Part shown: in pieces, positions 55,625-63,819 of the stretch | Numbering within the stretch: position 1 is the stretch's first letter | How the letters are laid out: each line of letters opens with the position of its first letter | Assembly (NCBI GenBank): GCA_018061265.1 | Contig: JAGOUM010000010.1 | Coordinates: forward strand, 1-63,819 | Reading direction: 5' to 3' | DNA from: Rhodoferax sp. | Lineage (GTDB): Bacteria; Pseudomonadota; Gammaproteobacteria; Burkholderiales; Burkholderiaceae_C | DNA length: 63,819 bases | Position numbers and translations under genes: made by a program | The notes under the pieces: generated by a model | The model's input: only the letters and a program-made list of their open reading frames with translations | Told to the model about the DNA's origin: nothing | Databases searched by the model: none

Positions 55625-56218
55625 ATCGCTACCGAATTTCGTGATCGCCGTCAGCGCGAAGAACGTAAACACCGATTAAATCGGGAGATCATGGTGCCAG
55701 AGGTTCGCCTCTCTGGCGTGGAAAACGAACCGCTGGGTGTCGTCAGCATCAATGATGCGTTGCGTATGGCGGGTGAGTTGGACGTTGATCTGGTTGAAAT
55801 CGCAGCAACTGCGACGCCACCCGTTTGTCGTTTGATGGATTACGGCAAGTTCAAGTACCAGGAACAGAAAAAGGCAGCTGAAGCGAAGGCCAAGCAAACT
55901 GTGATCGACATCAAGGAGATCAAGTTCCGGCCTGGTACCGATGATGGTGACTACAACATCAAGATGCGCAATATCAAGCGCTTTCTGTCAGAAGGTGACA
56001 AGTGCAAGATTACGCTGAGATTTCGCGGGCGTGAAATTACTCACCAGGACCTCGGCATTGCCTTGTTGAACCGGATTCGTGACGAGTTGGGCGATACGAT
56101 TGTGGTCGAGCAGTTTCCCAAACTCGAGGGGCGGCAGATGATCATGATGATTGCGCCGGGTCGCAAGAAGCAACAGGCGGCCAAGGTGAGTGCGCCTGAA
56201 CAGGCAGCGGTTGCCTGA
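55625..56218 (+). CDS. infC: Translation initiation factor IF-3, ATC start (197 aa)
   Basis: IF-3 with both domains: N-terminal (about 20-90, [16 protein letters not shown]) and C-terminal (about 105-185, [13 protein letters not shown]). The conserved N-terminus A-T-E-F-R-D-R-R precedes the first ATG (55691), and directly before it lies ATC at 55625 with GAAGGA seven bases upstream and an in-frame stop just before that. IF-3 genes are known for AUU or other rare start codons that IF-3 itself rejects, giving self-control; ATC fits that habit. Annotating from 55691 would cut 22 residues. Confidence 0.93.
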   Translation: MATEFRDRRQREERKHRLNREIMVPEVRLSGVENEPLGVVSINDALRMAGELDVDLVEIAATATPPVCRLMDYGKFKYQEQKKAAEAKAKQTVIDIKEIKFRPGTDDGDYNIKMRNIKRFLSEGDKCKITLRFRGREITHQDLGIALLNRIRDELGDTIVVEQFPKLEGRQMIMMIAPGRKKQQAAKVSAPEQAAVA

Positions 56219-56433
56219 CGGGCAGACTGGTTTTCTTTGACTCGAGAACCAAGAACAGGTTGAAGCGGTAGTTGGACCTCTCAAGGGTGTTTCTACTGCA
56301 TCAAGGGTAGCTGGGTTTATACCAGCGACCAAAAGTGGACAACTCGTTTGTTCACTCAGAAGTGGCTCGGGGCCATCAAGGCTGCAAGTTGTTTGCAGAC
56401 GCCTCACGAGCACAATGTAAAAGGAGCATGCAA

Positions 56434-56637
56434 ATGCCCAAAATGAAGACCAAGAGCGCGGCGAAGAAACGCTTCCGCGTCCGTCCAGGTGGCACCGTGA
56501 AACGCGGTCAAGCCTTCAAACGTCACATACTGACCAAGAAGACCACCAAAAATAAACGCCATCTGCGTGGTGCAACGGCTGTTCATGAGACCGATATGGG
56601 TCGCATGGCACAGATGCTGCCCGGCCGTGGTCTTTGA
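56434..56637 (+). CDS. rpmI: Ribosomal protein L35
   Basis: A 67-residue basic protein beginning [14 protein letters not shown], the L35 signature. AAGGAG lies seven bases before the chosen ATG at 56434; an ATG two codons earlier is less well placed. The 215-base gap after infC contains a small hairpin and may hold the L20-binding control site, as in other bacteria. Confidence 0.97.
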   Translation: MPKMKTKSAAKKRFRVRPGGTVKRGQAFKRHILTKKTTKNKRHLRGATAVHETDMGRMAQMLPGRGL

Positions 56638-56662
56638 TTAACGACGAACAAGGAGTACTCAC

Positions 56663-57022
56663 ATGCCTCGCGTCAAACGTGGTGTAACGGCTCGCGCCCG
56701 CCACAAAAAAGTTCTGGCCCTTGCAAAAGGCTTCCGCGGTCGTCGTGGTAATGTTTTCCGGGTCGCCAAAGAAGCGGTCATGAAAGCAGGGCAATATGCC
56801 TACCGTGACCGTCGTACCAAAAAACGTGTCTTCCGTCAGTTGTGGATTGCCCGTATCAATGCCGCTGCGCGTCAGTGTGGCATGACCTACAGCCAGTTCG
56901 CCAACGGGCTGAAGAAAGCCTGTATCGAGATTGACCGCAAGGTACTGTCTGACATCGCCGTGCATGACATGGCGGCGTTTGCCGGTATCGTGGCGCAGGT
57001 CAAGGCCAAACTGGCGGCTTGA
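56663..57022 (+). CDS. rplT: Ribosomal protein L20
   Basis: A 119-residue basic protein with [17 protein letters not shown] at the start and the full globular C-terminus. L20 usually represses its own operon. It lies 25 bases after rpmI and is followed by a terminator before pheS. Confidence 0.98.
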   Translation: MPRVKRGVTARARHKKVLALAKGFRGRRGNVFRVAKEAVMKAGQYAYRDRRTKKRVFRQLWIARINAAARQCGMTYSQFANGLKKACIEIDRKVLSDIAVHDMAAFAGIVAQVKAKLAA

Positions 57023-57071
57023 GAAAAGCCAGGTGTGCTAATTAAAAAATAGCAAGCTTGGCTATAAAGAC

Positions 57072-57106
57072 AAGGGCTAGAGCTTGAAAAAGCCCTAGCC
57101 CTTTTT
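57072..57106 (+). terminator. Terminator or attenuator between rplT and pheS
   Basis: A nine-pair stem (57072-57080 with 57095-57103), extended by an inner GCTT/AAGC hairpin, running into five Ts. The preceding bases (ATAGCAAGCTT) and the stem arm itself resemble the dispersed repeat copies elsewhere, so the terminator may have evolved from one. pheST must either start afresh after it or depend on read-through. Confidence 0.82.
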
Positions 57107-57129
57107 CCTTTGAACCGAATTAAATCTCT

Positions 57130-58206
57130 ATGAACGACCTACAGACTGTTGTCGACGCCGCCTGTGCGGCCTTCGAATTGTCACAAACGCCCGCTGATCT
57201 GGAGAACACCAAAGCCCTCTACCTGGGCAAATCCGGCCGGATCACCGAGCTGATGAAGGGTCTGGCAGCGCTGTCGGTCGACGAGAAAAAAACCCGTGGT
57301 GCGGCCATCAACTTGGCCAAACAAGGAATAGAGGCCGCCTTGACCGCGCGCCGACAGGCACTGGCGGAGGCCGAACTGCTGGCTCAGTTGCGGGCCGAGG
57401 CGCTGGATGTCACCCTACCCGGGCGTCCCCGCACAGTCGGCGGTCTGCACCCCGTGTCGCTGACATTGGAGCGTATCGAGGCGATTTTTGGCTCAATGGG
57501 TTTTGAAGTCGCTCAAGGCCCCGAGATCGAGTCTGACTGGTTCAACTTCACCGCGCTCAACACGCCCGAAGACCACCCGGCGCGCTCCATGCACGACACC
57601 TTTTATGTGGAAGGCGGCACCGAGACCGCACCCAATCTGCTGCGCACCCACACCAGCCCGATGCAGATTCGCCACGCAGTGCAGCATGTCAAAAAGCACC
57701 GCCGGCAGATCGAAGGCAGCGACGCAGCAAACGGCTTGTTTTCCGGTGACATGCCTGAGATTCGCGTGATTGCCCCGGGGCGCACTTACCGCGTCGATAG
57801 CGATGCCACGCATTCGCCCATGTTTCACCAGTGTGAAGGCCTGTGGGTGGGTGAGAACGTCAGCTTCAAGGACCTGAAGTTTGTCTTCACCGACTTTTGC
57901 CGTACCTTTTTTGAAAACCCCGACCTGGTGCTGCGCTTTCGACCGAGCTTTTTCCCGTTCACCGAACCCAGTGCCGAAATTGATATCCAATTTCCCAGTG
58001 GGCCGCTGGCTGGCCGCTGGCTTGAAGTGGCCGGCAGTGGCCAGGTGCATCCCAACGTGATTCGCAATATGGGCCTCGACCCAGAGCGTTATATTGGCTT
58101 TGCGTTTGGCATGGGGCCGGACCGGCTGACCATGCTGCGTTATGGTGTCAACGACTTGCGCCTGTTCTTTGATGGTGACATCCGTTTTCTGTCGCAGTTC
58201 CGCTGA
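57130..58206 (+). CDS. pheS: Phenylalanyl-tRNA synthetase alpha subunit (358 aa)
   Basis: Class II catalytic subunit. N-terminal coiled-coil (about 1-85) for tRNA contact, then motif G-G-L-H-P-V-S-L-T near 105, motif [12 protein letters not shown] near 275 and motif 3 [10 protein letters not shown] near 325. Acts as an alpha2-beta2 enzyme with PheT, 53 bases downstream. Confidence 0.98.
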   Translation: MNDLQTVVDAACAAFELSQTPADLENTKALYLGKSGRITELMKGLAALSVDEKKTRGAAINLAKQGIEAALTARRQALAEAELLAQLRAEALDVTLPGRPRTVGGLHPVSLTLERIEAIFGSMGFEVAQGPEIESDWFNFTALNTPEDHPARSMHDTFYVEGGTETAPNLLRTHTSPMQIRHAVQHVKKHRRQIEGSDAANGLFSGDMPEIRVIAPGRTYRVDSDATHSPMFHQCEGLWVGENVSFKDLKFVFTDFCRTFFENPDLVLRFRPSFFPFTEPSAEIDIQFPSGPLAGRWLEVAGSGQVHPNVIRNMGLDPERYIGFAFGMGPDRLTMLRYGVNDLRLFFDGDIRFLSQFR

Positions 58207-58259
58207 GTCCGAACTGCACTGATGCCCTGTATCACCCTGTCTGACCTGATTGAACAATT

Positions 58260-60689
58260 ATGCAATTCCCTGAATCCTGGTTGCGCGAGTTCTGCAACCC
58301 GCCCCTGACGACCGCACAACTCTCCGATACCCTGACCATGGCGGGTCTGGAAGTAGAAGAGCTCAAACCCGTCGCACCACCGTTTGCCAACATCGTGGTG
58401 GGCGAAATCAAAGAGGCGGTGCAGCACCCCAACGCTGATCGTTTGCGCGTTTGCCAGGTTGATGTCGGCCAGGCAGAACTGCTGACCATCGTCTGTGGCG
58501 CACCCAACGCGCGCATCGGCATCAAGGTGCCTTGTGCGCTGGTCGGCGCTGAATTGCCGCCCGGTGACGACGGCAAGCCATTTTTGATCGGCAAAGGCAA
58601 ATTGCGCGGAGTTGAAAGCTTTGGCATGCTGTGCTCCGCACGCGAACTAAAGTTGTCCGAAGACCACGGCGGTCTGCTCGAACTGGCTGCGAACGTGCCG
58701 GTGGGGCAGGACATTCGGCAGACACTGAACCTCGACGACACGCTGTTTACCCTCAAACTCACGCCCAATCTGGCGCATTGCCTGAGTGTCTATGGTGTGG
58801 CGCGCGAGTTGTCGGCATTGACCGGCACGCCATTGCAAACTCCGACCTTCCCGGTGACCCAAGTGACCACCAGTGACATCCTGCCGGTGAAGGTCAGCGC
58901 GCCCGATTTGTGCGGCCGTTTTTCCGGGCGCATCATTCGCGGTGTCAACCCCAAAGCCGCGACCCCCGGCTGGATGGTGGACCGGTTGGCGCGGTGCGGC
59001 CAGCGCAGCGTGACGGCATTGGTCGATATCTCCAACTACGTGATGTTCGAATTTGGCCGTCCATCGCACATTTTTGACCTCGACAAAATCCATGGCGGTC
59101 TGAACGTGCGCTGGGGCCAGCCCGGCGAGCAGCTCAAGTTGCTTAACGGCAACACTGTCACGGTGGATGCCCAAGTCGGCGTGATTGCCGACGACACCCA
59201 GGTTGAATCACTGGCAGGCATCATGGGTGGCGATGCCACCGCGGTGTCAGACGATACGCAAAACGTCTATGTCGAAGCCGCTTTCTGGTGGCCCCGGGCG
59301 ATTGCCGGGCGTTCACGCCGCTTCAATTTTTCGACCGATGCCGGGCACCGCTTTGAGCGCGGTGTCGATCCCGAGCTAACGGTTGAACACATCGAGCGCA
59401 TCACGCAACTCATCATCGACATCTGCGGCACCCCGCAAACCGTGTGCGGCCCGATGGATGACCAGCAAGTCGCCATGCCTGCCGCGCAAACCGTCACCCT
59501 GCGCGTGGCGCGCGCCAGCAAAGTGCTGGGCATGCCTTTGAGCCAGACGCAATGCACCAACGCTTTGAGCGGATTGGGTTTGCCCCTGACCGAAGGTGAT
59601 GGCACCATCACGGTCACGCCGCCTTCGTACCGCTTTGACCTGCAAATCGAAGAAGACCTGATCGAAGAAGTGGCCCGCATGGTCGGCTTCGACAAGCTGC
59701 CGCAAACCCCGCCGCAAGCACCCATCACCGCCAAAATCCGCCCCGAGTCCGAACGCAGCGCTTTTGCCGTGCGCCGTGCCGTAGCGGCACTGGGTTACCA
59801 GGAAACCATCAACTTCAGCTTTGTTGAAGAACGCTGGGAGCATGAGTTGGCGGGCAACCCCAACCCGATCAAGTTGCTTAACCCGATTGCAAGCCAAATG
59901 AGTGTCATGCGCTCATCTCTGTTGGGTTCATTGCTACAGGTATTGAAGTTCAACCAGGATCGAAAAGCGCCTCGGGTGCGGGTGTTTGAAATCGGGCGCG
60001 TGTTCTTGCGTGATGCGTCGGTGCTCAGCACAGACACCACTGTCAACGGCTTTCATCAACCCATGCGCTTGGCTGGACTTGCCACAGGTGCCGCTCTGGC
60101 ACCGGATTGGGGTGTCAAGGACCGTCCGATTGACTTTTACGACGTGAAGGGTGATATCGAGGCGCTGCTTGCACCTTTACCGCTTAGCTTTGTGCCAGCC
60201 CAGCACCCAGCCATGCACCCGGGACGTTGCGCACAGATTCAGATCGATGGTCACCCGATCGGCTACGTGGGCGAGTTGCACCCCAAATGGCGCCAAAGTT
60301 ATGAACTGGTCCAGGCACCTGAGTTGTTTGAACTTGAGCTTGACGCAGTTCTGGCGCGAAAGGTGTCTGCTTTTAAATCCGTGCCCAAGTTTCAAGCAGT
60401 TGAAAGGGACATCGCGGTGATGGTCGATGAACGGGTCACCCATGCAGCGCTGTTGCAGGCCATCTGGTCGGCTCCACTGGACGGTGTCTTGCGTGATGCG
60501 TTGTTGTTTGATATTTACCGACCCAAACTTGCCGAAGGTCAAACGACACCGGCCAATGAAAAGAGTATGGCGGTGCGCCTGACGCTGAACGGCAAAGATG
60601 CCGCGCTGACCGAGGGACAAATCGAATCCAGTGTCGCTGCAGTGATTGCGGCGTTATCGCAACAGGTTGGCGCTCGTCAGCGAGTCTGA
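58260..60689 (+). CDS. pheT: Phenylalanyl-tRNA synthetase beta subunit (809 aa)
   Basis: Full-length beta subunit: N-terminal OB/tRNA-binding domain (about 40-150), B3/B4 editing domain (about 210-390), B5 domain (about 400-480), core (about 485-700) and C-terminal ferredoxin-fold anticodon-binding domain (about 715-805). It binds the anticodon region and edits mischarged tyrosine. Directly follows pheS. Confidence 0.98.
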   Translation: MQFPESWLREFCNPPLTTAQLSDTLTMAGLEVEELKPVAPPFANIVVGEIKEAVQHPNADRLRVCQVDVGQAELLTIVCGAPNARIGIKVPCALVGAELPPGDDGKPFLIGKGKLRGVESFGMLCSARELKLSEDHGGLLELAANVPVGQDIRQTLNLDDTLFTLKLTPNLAHCLSVYGVARELSALTGTPLQTPTFPVTQVTTSDILPVKVSAPDLCGRFSGRIIRGVNPKAATPGWMVDRLARCGQRSVTALVDISNYVMFEFGRPSHIFDLDKIHGGLNVRWGQPGEQLKLLNGNTVTVDAQVGVIADDTQVESLAGIMGGDATAVSDDTQNVYVEAAFWWPRAIAGRSRRFNFSTDAGHRFERGVDPELTVEHIERITQLIIDICGTPQTVCGPMDDQQVAMPAAQTVTLRVARASKVLGMPLSQTQCTNALSGLGLPLTEGDGTITVTPPSYRFDLQIEEDLIEEVARMVGFDKLPQTPPQAPITAKIRPESERSAFAVRRAVAALGYQETINFSFVEERWEHELAGNPNPIKLLNPIASQMSVMRSSLLGSLLQVLKFNQDRKAPRVRVFEIGRVFLRDASVLSTDTTVNGFHQPMRLAGLATGAALAPDWGVKDRPIDFYDVKGDIEALLAPLPLSFVPAQHPAMHPGRCAQIQIDGHPIGYVGELHPKWRQSYELVQAPELFELELDAVLARKVSAFKSVPKFQAVERDIAVMVDERVTHAALLQAIWSAPLDGVLRDALLFDIYRPKLAEGQTTPANEKSMAVRLTLNGKDAALTEGQIESSVAAVIAALSQQVGARQRV

Positions 60690-60727
60690 GTCGCTGTCAA
60701 TTCGCTGAGCATGAACGAGGAGTTCTC

Positions 60728-61069
60728 ATGAACATTGCGGTGGATACCCTTGAGACCCCGGCCTTGACCAAGGCCCAGCTCGCCGAGATGCTGTTTGAGC
60801 AGATCGGCCTGAACAAGCGTGAATCAAAAGACATGATCGACGCTTTTTTTGACTTGGTGGCCCATAGCCTGGTTGAGGGGCATGACGTCAAGATCACCGG
60901 CTTTGGAAATTTTCAGATTCGTACCAAAGCACCCCGACCGGGGCGTAACCCGCGCACTGGCGAGCCGATCCCGATCGAAGCGCGGCGGGTCGTTACCTTT
61001 CATGCCAGCCAAAAGCTCAAAGAGCAAATTCAGGAGCAGGATGATCACGCTTCGCGACTGTTGCCCTGA
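60728..61069 (+). CDS. ihfA: Integration host factor alpha subunit (113 aa)
   Basis: A DNA-bending HU/IHF protein with the alpha-subunit order: [11 protein letters not shown] near the start and the proline-tipped arm motif [14 protein letters not shown]. It is about ten residues longer at the N-terminus than E. coli IHF-alpha. Follows pheT by 38 bases as in many proteobacteria. Its bending ability matters for sigma-54 promoters such as those of the sulfur island. Confidence 0.97.
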   Translation: MNIAVDTLETPALTKAQLAEMLFEQIGLNKRESKDMIDAFFDLVAHSLVEGHDVKITGFGNFQIRTKAPRPGRNPRTGEPIPIEARRVVTFHASQKLKEQIQEQDDHASRLLP

Positions 61070-61159
61070 ACCCTAATCGCTTGAAAATTTTCCTTCCCCT
61101 GGTCTTTACACTGTCAGTGGACTTGGAGTAACCTGCAAGTTTGCGCAGCATTTGCACCC

Positions 61160-61615
61160 ATGTCCATGGAGAACCCTCTCCCCTCTATCCCGGCCAAACG
61201 TTATTTCACCATTGGTGAAGTGGGGGACCTATGTGGTGTCAAGCCTCATGTACTTCGATATTGGGAGCAAGAATTCACGCAGCTGCGGCCGATGAAGCGA
61301 CGTGGTAACCGTCGCTACTACCAGCACCACGAGGTACTGATGATCCGGCGAATCCGTGACCTGCTGTACGACCAGGGCTTTACGATCAGCGGCGCGCGCA
61401 ACAAGATGCAGGAGTTGCTGCAAAGTGGCACCGACCGGGTTCCCGGTATGCAAAGTCTCGATGATGGTTCTCAAGGCAGTGATGGTGAAGCACTGGCATC
61501 TGCCGATTTTGCTGAAACAGACCCCGATCTGACCATCGTGCAACTGTCTAGCCCTTGGCAGCAGATACAGCGGGAGCTCTTCGAAATCAGGGACTTACTG
61601 GCTGTGGCTGGATAA
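61160..61615 (+). CDS. MerR-family regulator (151 aa)
   Basis: An N-terminal MerR helix-turn-helix (Y-F-T-I-G-E-V-G-D-L-C-G-V-K-P-H-V-L-R-Y-W-E, about 15-36) followed by R-R-G-N-R-R-Y-Y. The C-terminal half is acidic, without obvious metal-binding cysteines. This MerR gene after ihfA and before tRNA-Pro is a standard arrangement in Burkholderiales. Effector unknown. Confidence 0.92.
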   Translation: MSMENPLPSIPAKRYFTIGEVGDLCGVKPHVLRYWEQEFTQLRPMKRRGNRRYYQHHEVLMIRRIRDLLYDQGFTISGARNKMQELLQSGTDRVPGMQSLDDGSQGSDGEALASADFAETDPDLTIVQLSSPWQQIQRELFEIRDLLAVAG

Positions 61616-61650
61616 AAATCACCGCAGCTGACGGCTATAATCGCGCTCTT

Positions 61651-61727
61651 CGGTGTGTGGCGCAGCCTGGTAGCGCACTTGCATGGGGTGCAAGGGGTCG
61701 AAGGTTCGAATCCTTTCACACCGACCA
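61651..61727 (+). tRNA. tRNA-Pro (GGG)
   Basis: A 77-base cloverleaf including the encoded CCA. Acceptor stem CGGTGTG pairs with CACACCG, D-arm GCGC-AGCCTGGTA-GCGC, anticodon stem CTTGC/GCAAG with loop ATGGGGT (anticodon GGG), and T-arm with GGTTCGAATCC. A TATAAT box at 61636-61641 lies ten bases before the gene and is its likely promoter. Confidence 0.97.
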
Positions 61728-61738
61728 ACAGACAGTAC

Positions 61739-61774
61739 AAAGGCCATCAAGGACATATTCTTGGTGGCCTTTTT
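61739..61774 (+). terminator. Terminator after tRNA-Pro
   Basis: A 13-pair stem with one G-U pair (61739-61751 with 61760-61772), an eight-base loop and five Ts. A clean intrinsic terminator. The 200 bases beyond it, up to the antitoxin gene, show no gene. Confidence 0.9.
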
Positions 61775-61914
61775 CATTGGGCCAGCGTTCAATTCCAGTT
61801 CAACAGGGTACAGAGGCCGGCATTTTCAGTCGGACCAAAACGGGGGAACATAAGGGGGAACCAACTGGCCAAAGGTGCCGACGTGGTCCAGTTCAAGCCA
61901 GCATGAATTCATCC

Positions 61915-61965
61915 TTGTACCTCAAGGGCGGCTACTGGCTTATACTTGAACAACTTTGAGTACAA
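61915..61965. promoter_or_regulatory. Probable promoter and operator of the toxin-antitoxin pair
   Basis: TTGTACCTCAA (61915-61925) and TTGAGTACAA (61956-61965) form an inverted pair around a TATACT box (61941-61946). YefM-type antitoxins bind TGTACA-like half-sites next to their promoter, so autorepression is likely. The -35 spacing is not ideal. Confidence 0.45.
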
Positions 61966-61983
61966 CTAACGTCATTCACCATC

Positions 61984-62238
61984 ATGAAAGTCATCACCTA
62001 TTCCGAAGCCCGTGGTTCGTTGAAGTCTGTACTCGATGGCGTGCATGATGATGCGGACGTGACGGTCATCAGCAGGCGCGATGGTGCCGATGCAGTGGTG
62101 ATGTCTCTTGACCACTATCAGAGCATCATGGAAACGATGCACCTGCTATCCACTCCAGCCAATGCGGCGCATATTGCCAAGTCAATCGCCCAACACAAAG
62201 CAGGCAAGGCCACACGTCGCGAATTAACCAAGGTTTGA
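61984..62238 (+). CDS. yefM: YefM/Phd-type antitoxin (84 aa)
   Basis: Begins with M-K-V-I-T-Y-S-E-A-R, the Phd/YefM DNA-binding fold, and ends in a basic, flexible tail (HKAGKATRRELTKV) that would wrap the toxin. It neutralises YoeB and represses the operon. Three bases separate it from the toxin gene. Confidence 0.92.
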   Translation: MKVITYSEARGSLKSVLDGVHDDADVTVISRRDGADAVVMSLDHYQSIMETMHLLSTPANAAHIAKSIAQHKAGKATRRELTKV

Positions 62239-62241
62239 AGC

Positions 62242-62508
62242 ATGGCCCGATCCATTCGGTTTACGCCGGCGGCATGGGATGACTACACCTACTGGCAGGG
62301 GCAAGACAAAAAGACCTTGAAGCGCATCAACGTGCTGATTGACGCGACGGCGAGCGACCCATTCGCAGGCATTGGCAAGCCTGAACCGCTGCTGGGCACG
62401 ATGGCGGGATATTGGTCACGCAGGATTGATGCAATTCACCGCCTGGTGTATGCGGTGGACGACATGGATCTGGATGTGATCGCCTGCCGTGGGCATTACG
62501 ACGCTTGA
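62242..62508 (+). CDS. yoeB: YoeB-type mRNA interferase toxin (88 aa)
   Basis: A RelE-fold toxin with the YoeB pattern: F-T-P-A-A-W-D-D-Y-T-Y-W near the start, G-I-G-K-P-E-P-L, a catalytic glutamate region, and the terminal H-R-L-V-Y-A-V and H-Y-D-A. The catalytic E, R, H and C-terminal tyrosine are kept, so it should be active in ribosome-dependent mRNA cleavage. Coupled to yefM. The pair beside a tRNA gene may mark an island remnant. Confidence 0.92.
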   Translation: MARSIRFTPAAWDDYTYWQGQDKKTLKRINVLIDATASDPFAGIGKPEPLLGTMAGYWSRRIDAIHRLVYAVDDMDLDVIACRGHYDA

Positions 62509-62725
62509 CATTTTTTGGCCACACCTAGCCTGAGGCTGATACCTGTGGCCGAAAAACAGGTTGCCCCTGACCTGTTTGGCGCTGGTTCATTCTCAGTGCG
62601 TGTAGGGGAACGGGTATGTTGGCACCAACCAGATTTGGCCAGCGGCCGATCCGTGAACTGGCCACAGTAACTTCTGCATCACACTTGTCGCGTCAGAGCA
62701 TTAAAAATAACGGCAGAATAGGGCT

Positions 62726-63049
62726 ATGGTGACCGATAGTTCAGTAACCGACATCGTCTTGGGTGACCAGGTCTGTTTCACCCAGGAGCGACTTTCCATG
62801 TTGACGCCTGGTGACCGAAAGCGTCTGGAAGGGCGCGTCGGTGTGGTTGAAGGGTATTGGGGTTTCACAAAGAAACTGACCGTCTCCTTCCCGCGTGACG
62901 CTGGCCGACCTCTGTTGCGCATTTTGAGTGTTGATCCGCGACAACTTGAGCGTGTCGCCGAGTCAGTTGCCACTGAGCCCGAAATGGCCACTGACAACTT
63001 GTGCGAGTCCAAACTGTCGCAGGACGATACCGATGCACTTTTTGGCTGA
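62726..63049 (+). CDS. Unrecognised small protein (107 aa)
   Basis: A soluble acidic protein with a central G-R-V-G-V-V-E-G-Y-W-G-F-T-K-K-L-T-V-S-F-P segment of beta-strand character, reminiscent of a KOW/SH3-like barrel, but I cannot place it in a family. The gap before it (62509-62725) shows nothing. It ends 66 bases before the truncated luciferase-like gene. Codon use resembles that of its neighbours, so it is probably real. Confidence 0.55.
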   Translation: MVTDSSVTDIVLGDQVCFTQERLSMLTPGDRKRLEGRVGVVEGYWGFTKKLTVSFPRDAGRPLLRILSVDPRQLERVAESVATEPEMATDNLCESKLSQDDTDALFG

Positions 63050-63115
63050 AGATATGCGGCCAACGACCCAAGGGCAAACTATGGCCACTTTTCAATTTCC
63101 CGGGCTGAGTCGACT

Positions 63116-63700
63116 ATGAATCGGCGCAAGCCATTTCAACTATCAATGCTCGATCTGGTGGCCGTGCGCGAAGGTGGCACTGTGGCCAACGCGCTGGCGC
63201 TTTCTTTGCGCACGGCGCGCCATGTCGAGTCCTTAGGTTTCAAGCGGTACTGGCTGGCAGAACATCACAACATGACCGGTATTGCCAGTTCCGCGACCGC
63301 GGTGCTGGTAGGGCATATTGCTGGTGGCACAAAAAGTATGCGGGTTGGATCAGGTGGCATCATGTTACCCAATCATGCCCCCTTGGTGGTGGCCGAAGCG
63401 TTTGGAACACTGGCTGAGTTGTATCCGGGACGTATTGATCTGGGCCTGGGCCGGGCGCCTGGGACAGATCGGGCGACCATGCGGGCCTTGCGTCGTGATC
63501 GGGTCGAGACCGAGCAGGATTTTCCGCGTGATGTGGCAGAGTTACAGCGCTTGCTTGGCCCGGTGCAGCCCGGCCAAGGTATTGTTGCCATGCCGGGTGC
63601 CAACACCCAGGTGCCGATCTGGTTGCTGGGATCGAGCTTGTTCTCGGCGCAACTGGCGGCTGAGCGTGGATTGCCCTACGCCTTTGCGGCCCATTTGTAA
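63116..63700 (+). pseudogene. LLM-class flavin monooxygenase, truncated by an insertion
   Basis: The N-terminal 190 residues of a luciferase-like monooxygenase (about 330 aa in full): [32 protein letters not shown] and I-W-L-L-G-S-S are all conserved. The reading breaks exactly at Y-A-F-A-A-H, where family members continue F-A-P. The TAA stop at 63698-63700 comes from foreign sequence starting GTAAGC at 63697. The N-terminal half alone lacks part of the FMN site and is probably inactive. Confidence 0.82.
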
Positions 63701-63819
63701 GCAAGCGGCAAAGGCATCTTGCACCGAGTCAAAATTCTTAAGACGATCGTGTCCACTTCAAAACAGGTGGACACATGCACACTTCAAGATCAGAAATTCA
63801 AATGCCGATGGCCGGACGG
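63697..63819 (+). mobile_element. Probable left end of an insertion sequence (IS66-like), running off the window
   Basis: The break in the monooxygenase gene is followed by GTAAGC, the terminal sequence typical of IS66-family ends, about 50 bases of noncoding sequence, an inverted repeat (GTGTCCAC at 63749-63756 with GTGGACAC at 63767-63774) and an ATG at 63775 with an open frame to the window edge (15 codons). The family guess rests on the GTAA end alone. Confidence 0.45.

Overview
The window looks like chromosome of a betaproteobacterium in the Burkholderiales, most likely a Rhodoferax-like member of the Comamonadaceae. The grounds are the gene families and codon use, the thrS-infC-rpmI-rplT-pheS-pheT-ihfA-merR order ending at a tRNA-Pro, a lysine/alanine-rich H1-like SWIB protein, and copies of a short palindromic intergenic repeat (core AAGCGCTAGA) that I associate with that family. 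The assignment comes from reading the sequence only.

Layout. 0.2-7.7 kb: housekeeping and stress genes (CBS protein, YegP-like protein, ClpB, a PAS-GGDEF diguanylate cyclase, a DUF3050 protein, an MFS transporter). 7.7-24.4 kb: a sulfur/electron-transfer island. Its core is one leftward operon: two tiny genes, DsrE2-like, TusA, MvhD-like, an HdrA split by a GltD-like module, HdrA, a small winged-helix protein, HdrC-like and HdrB-like. A leftward sigma-54-type promoter (19181-19197) precedes it, a sigma-54 activator is encoded beside it, and a full-consensus rightward sigma-54 promoter (18574-18589) lies inside it. Two cassettes flank it. One is cytochrome c, YeeE/YedE transporter, triple rhodanese; the other is octaheme cytochrome, cytochrome b, cytochrome c, double rhodanese. 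Both carry paralogous cytochromes and rhodaneses and share a conserved block in their upstream regions. The set resembles the YedE/TusA/DsrE plus Hdr gene groups discussed for sulfur-disproportionating and sulfur-oxidising bacteria, but no soxB-like, dsrAB-like or lipoate-binding-protein gene is present here.

24.7-32.1 kb: a LysR gene whose 5' end is fused to the antisense of a glyoxylate carboligase remnant, then a dipeptide-type ABC transporter. 32.1-34.3 kb: H1/SWIB protein, RraA-like protein and an EamA exporter. 34.4-50.6 kb: a polyamine locus (agmatinase, PuuB-like oxidase, chemoreceptor, MocR-type regulator, two glutamine-synthetase-like gamma-glutamylpolyamine synthetase candidates, aminotransferase, PotFGHI-type transporter, aldehyde dehydrogenase) that together would import putrescine or agmatine and degrade it to GABA or succinate-level products. 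50.7-53.3 kb: isocitrate lyase behind tandem palindromic operators, and a DHH-family protein.

53.5-61.7 kb: the translation cluster, including infC with an ATC start, IHF-alpha, a MerR regulator and tRNA-Pro(GGG). 61.7-63.8 kb: a YefM/YoeB toxin-antitoxin pair next to the tRNA, an unrecognised gene, and a luciferase-like monooxygenase gene cut short by what looks like the left end of an insertion sequence running off the window.

The most interesting part is the sulfur island: a cytosolic persulfide-carrier/Hdr complex with a built-in NAD(P)H-type flavoprotein, under sigma-54 control, coupled to duplicated periplasmic rhodanese-cytochrome modules.
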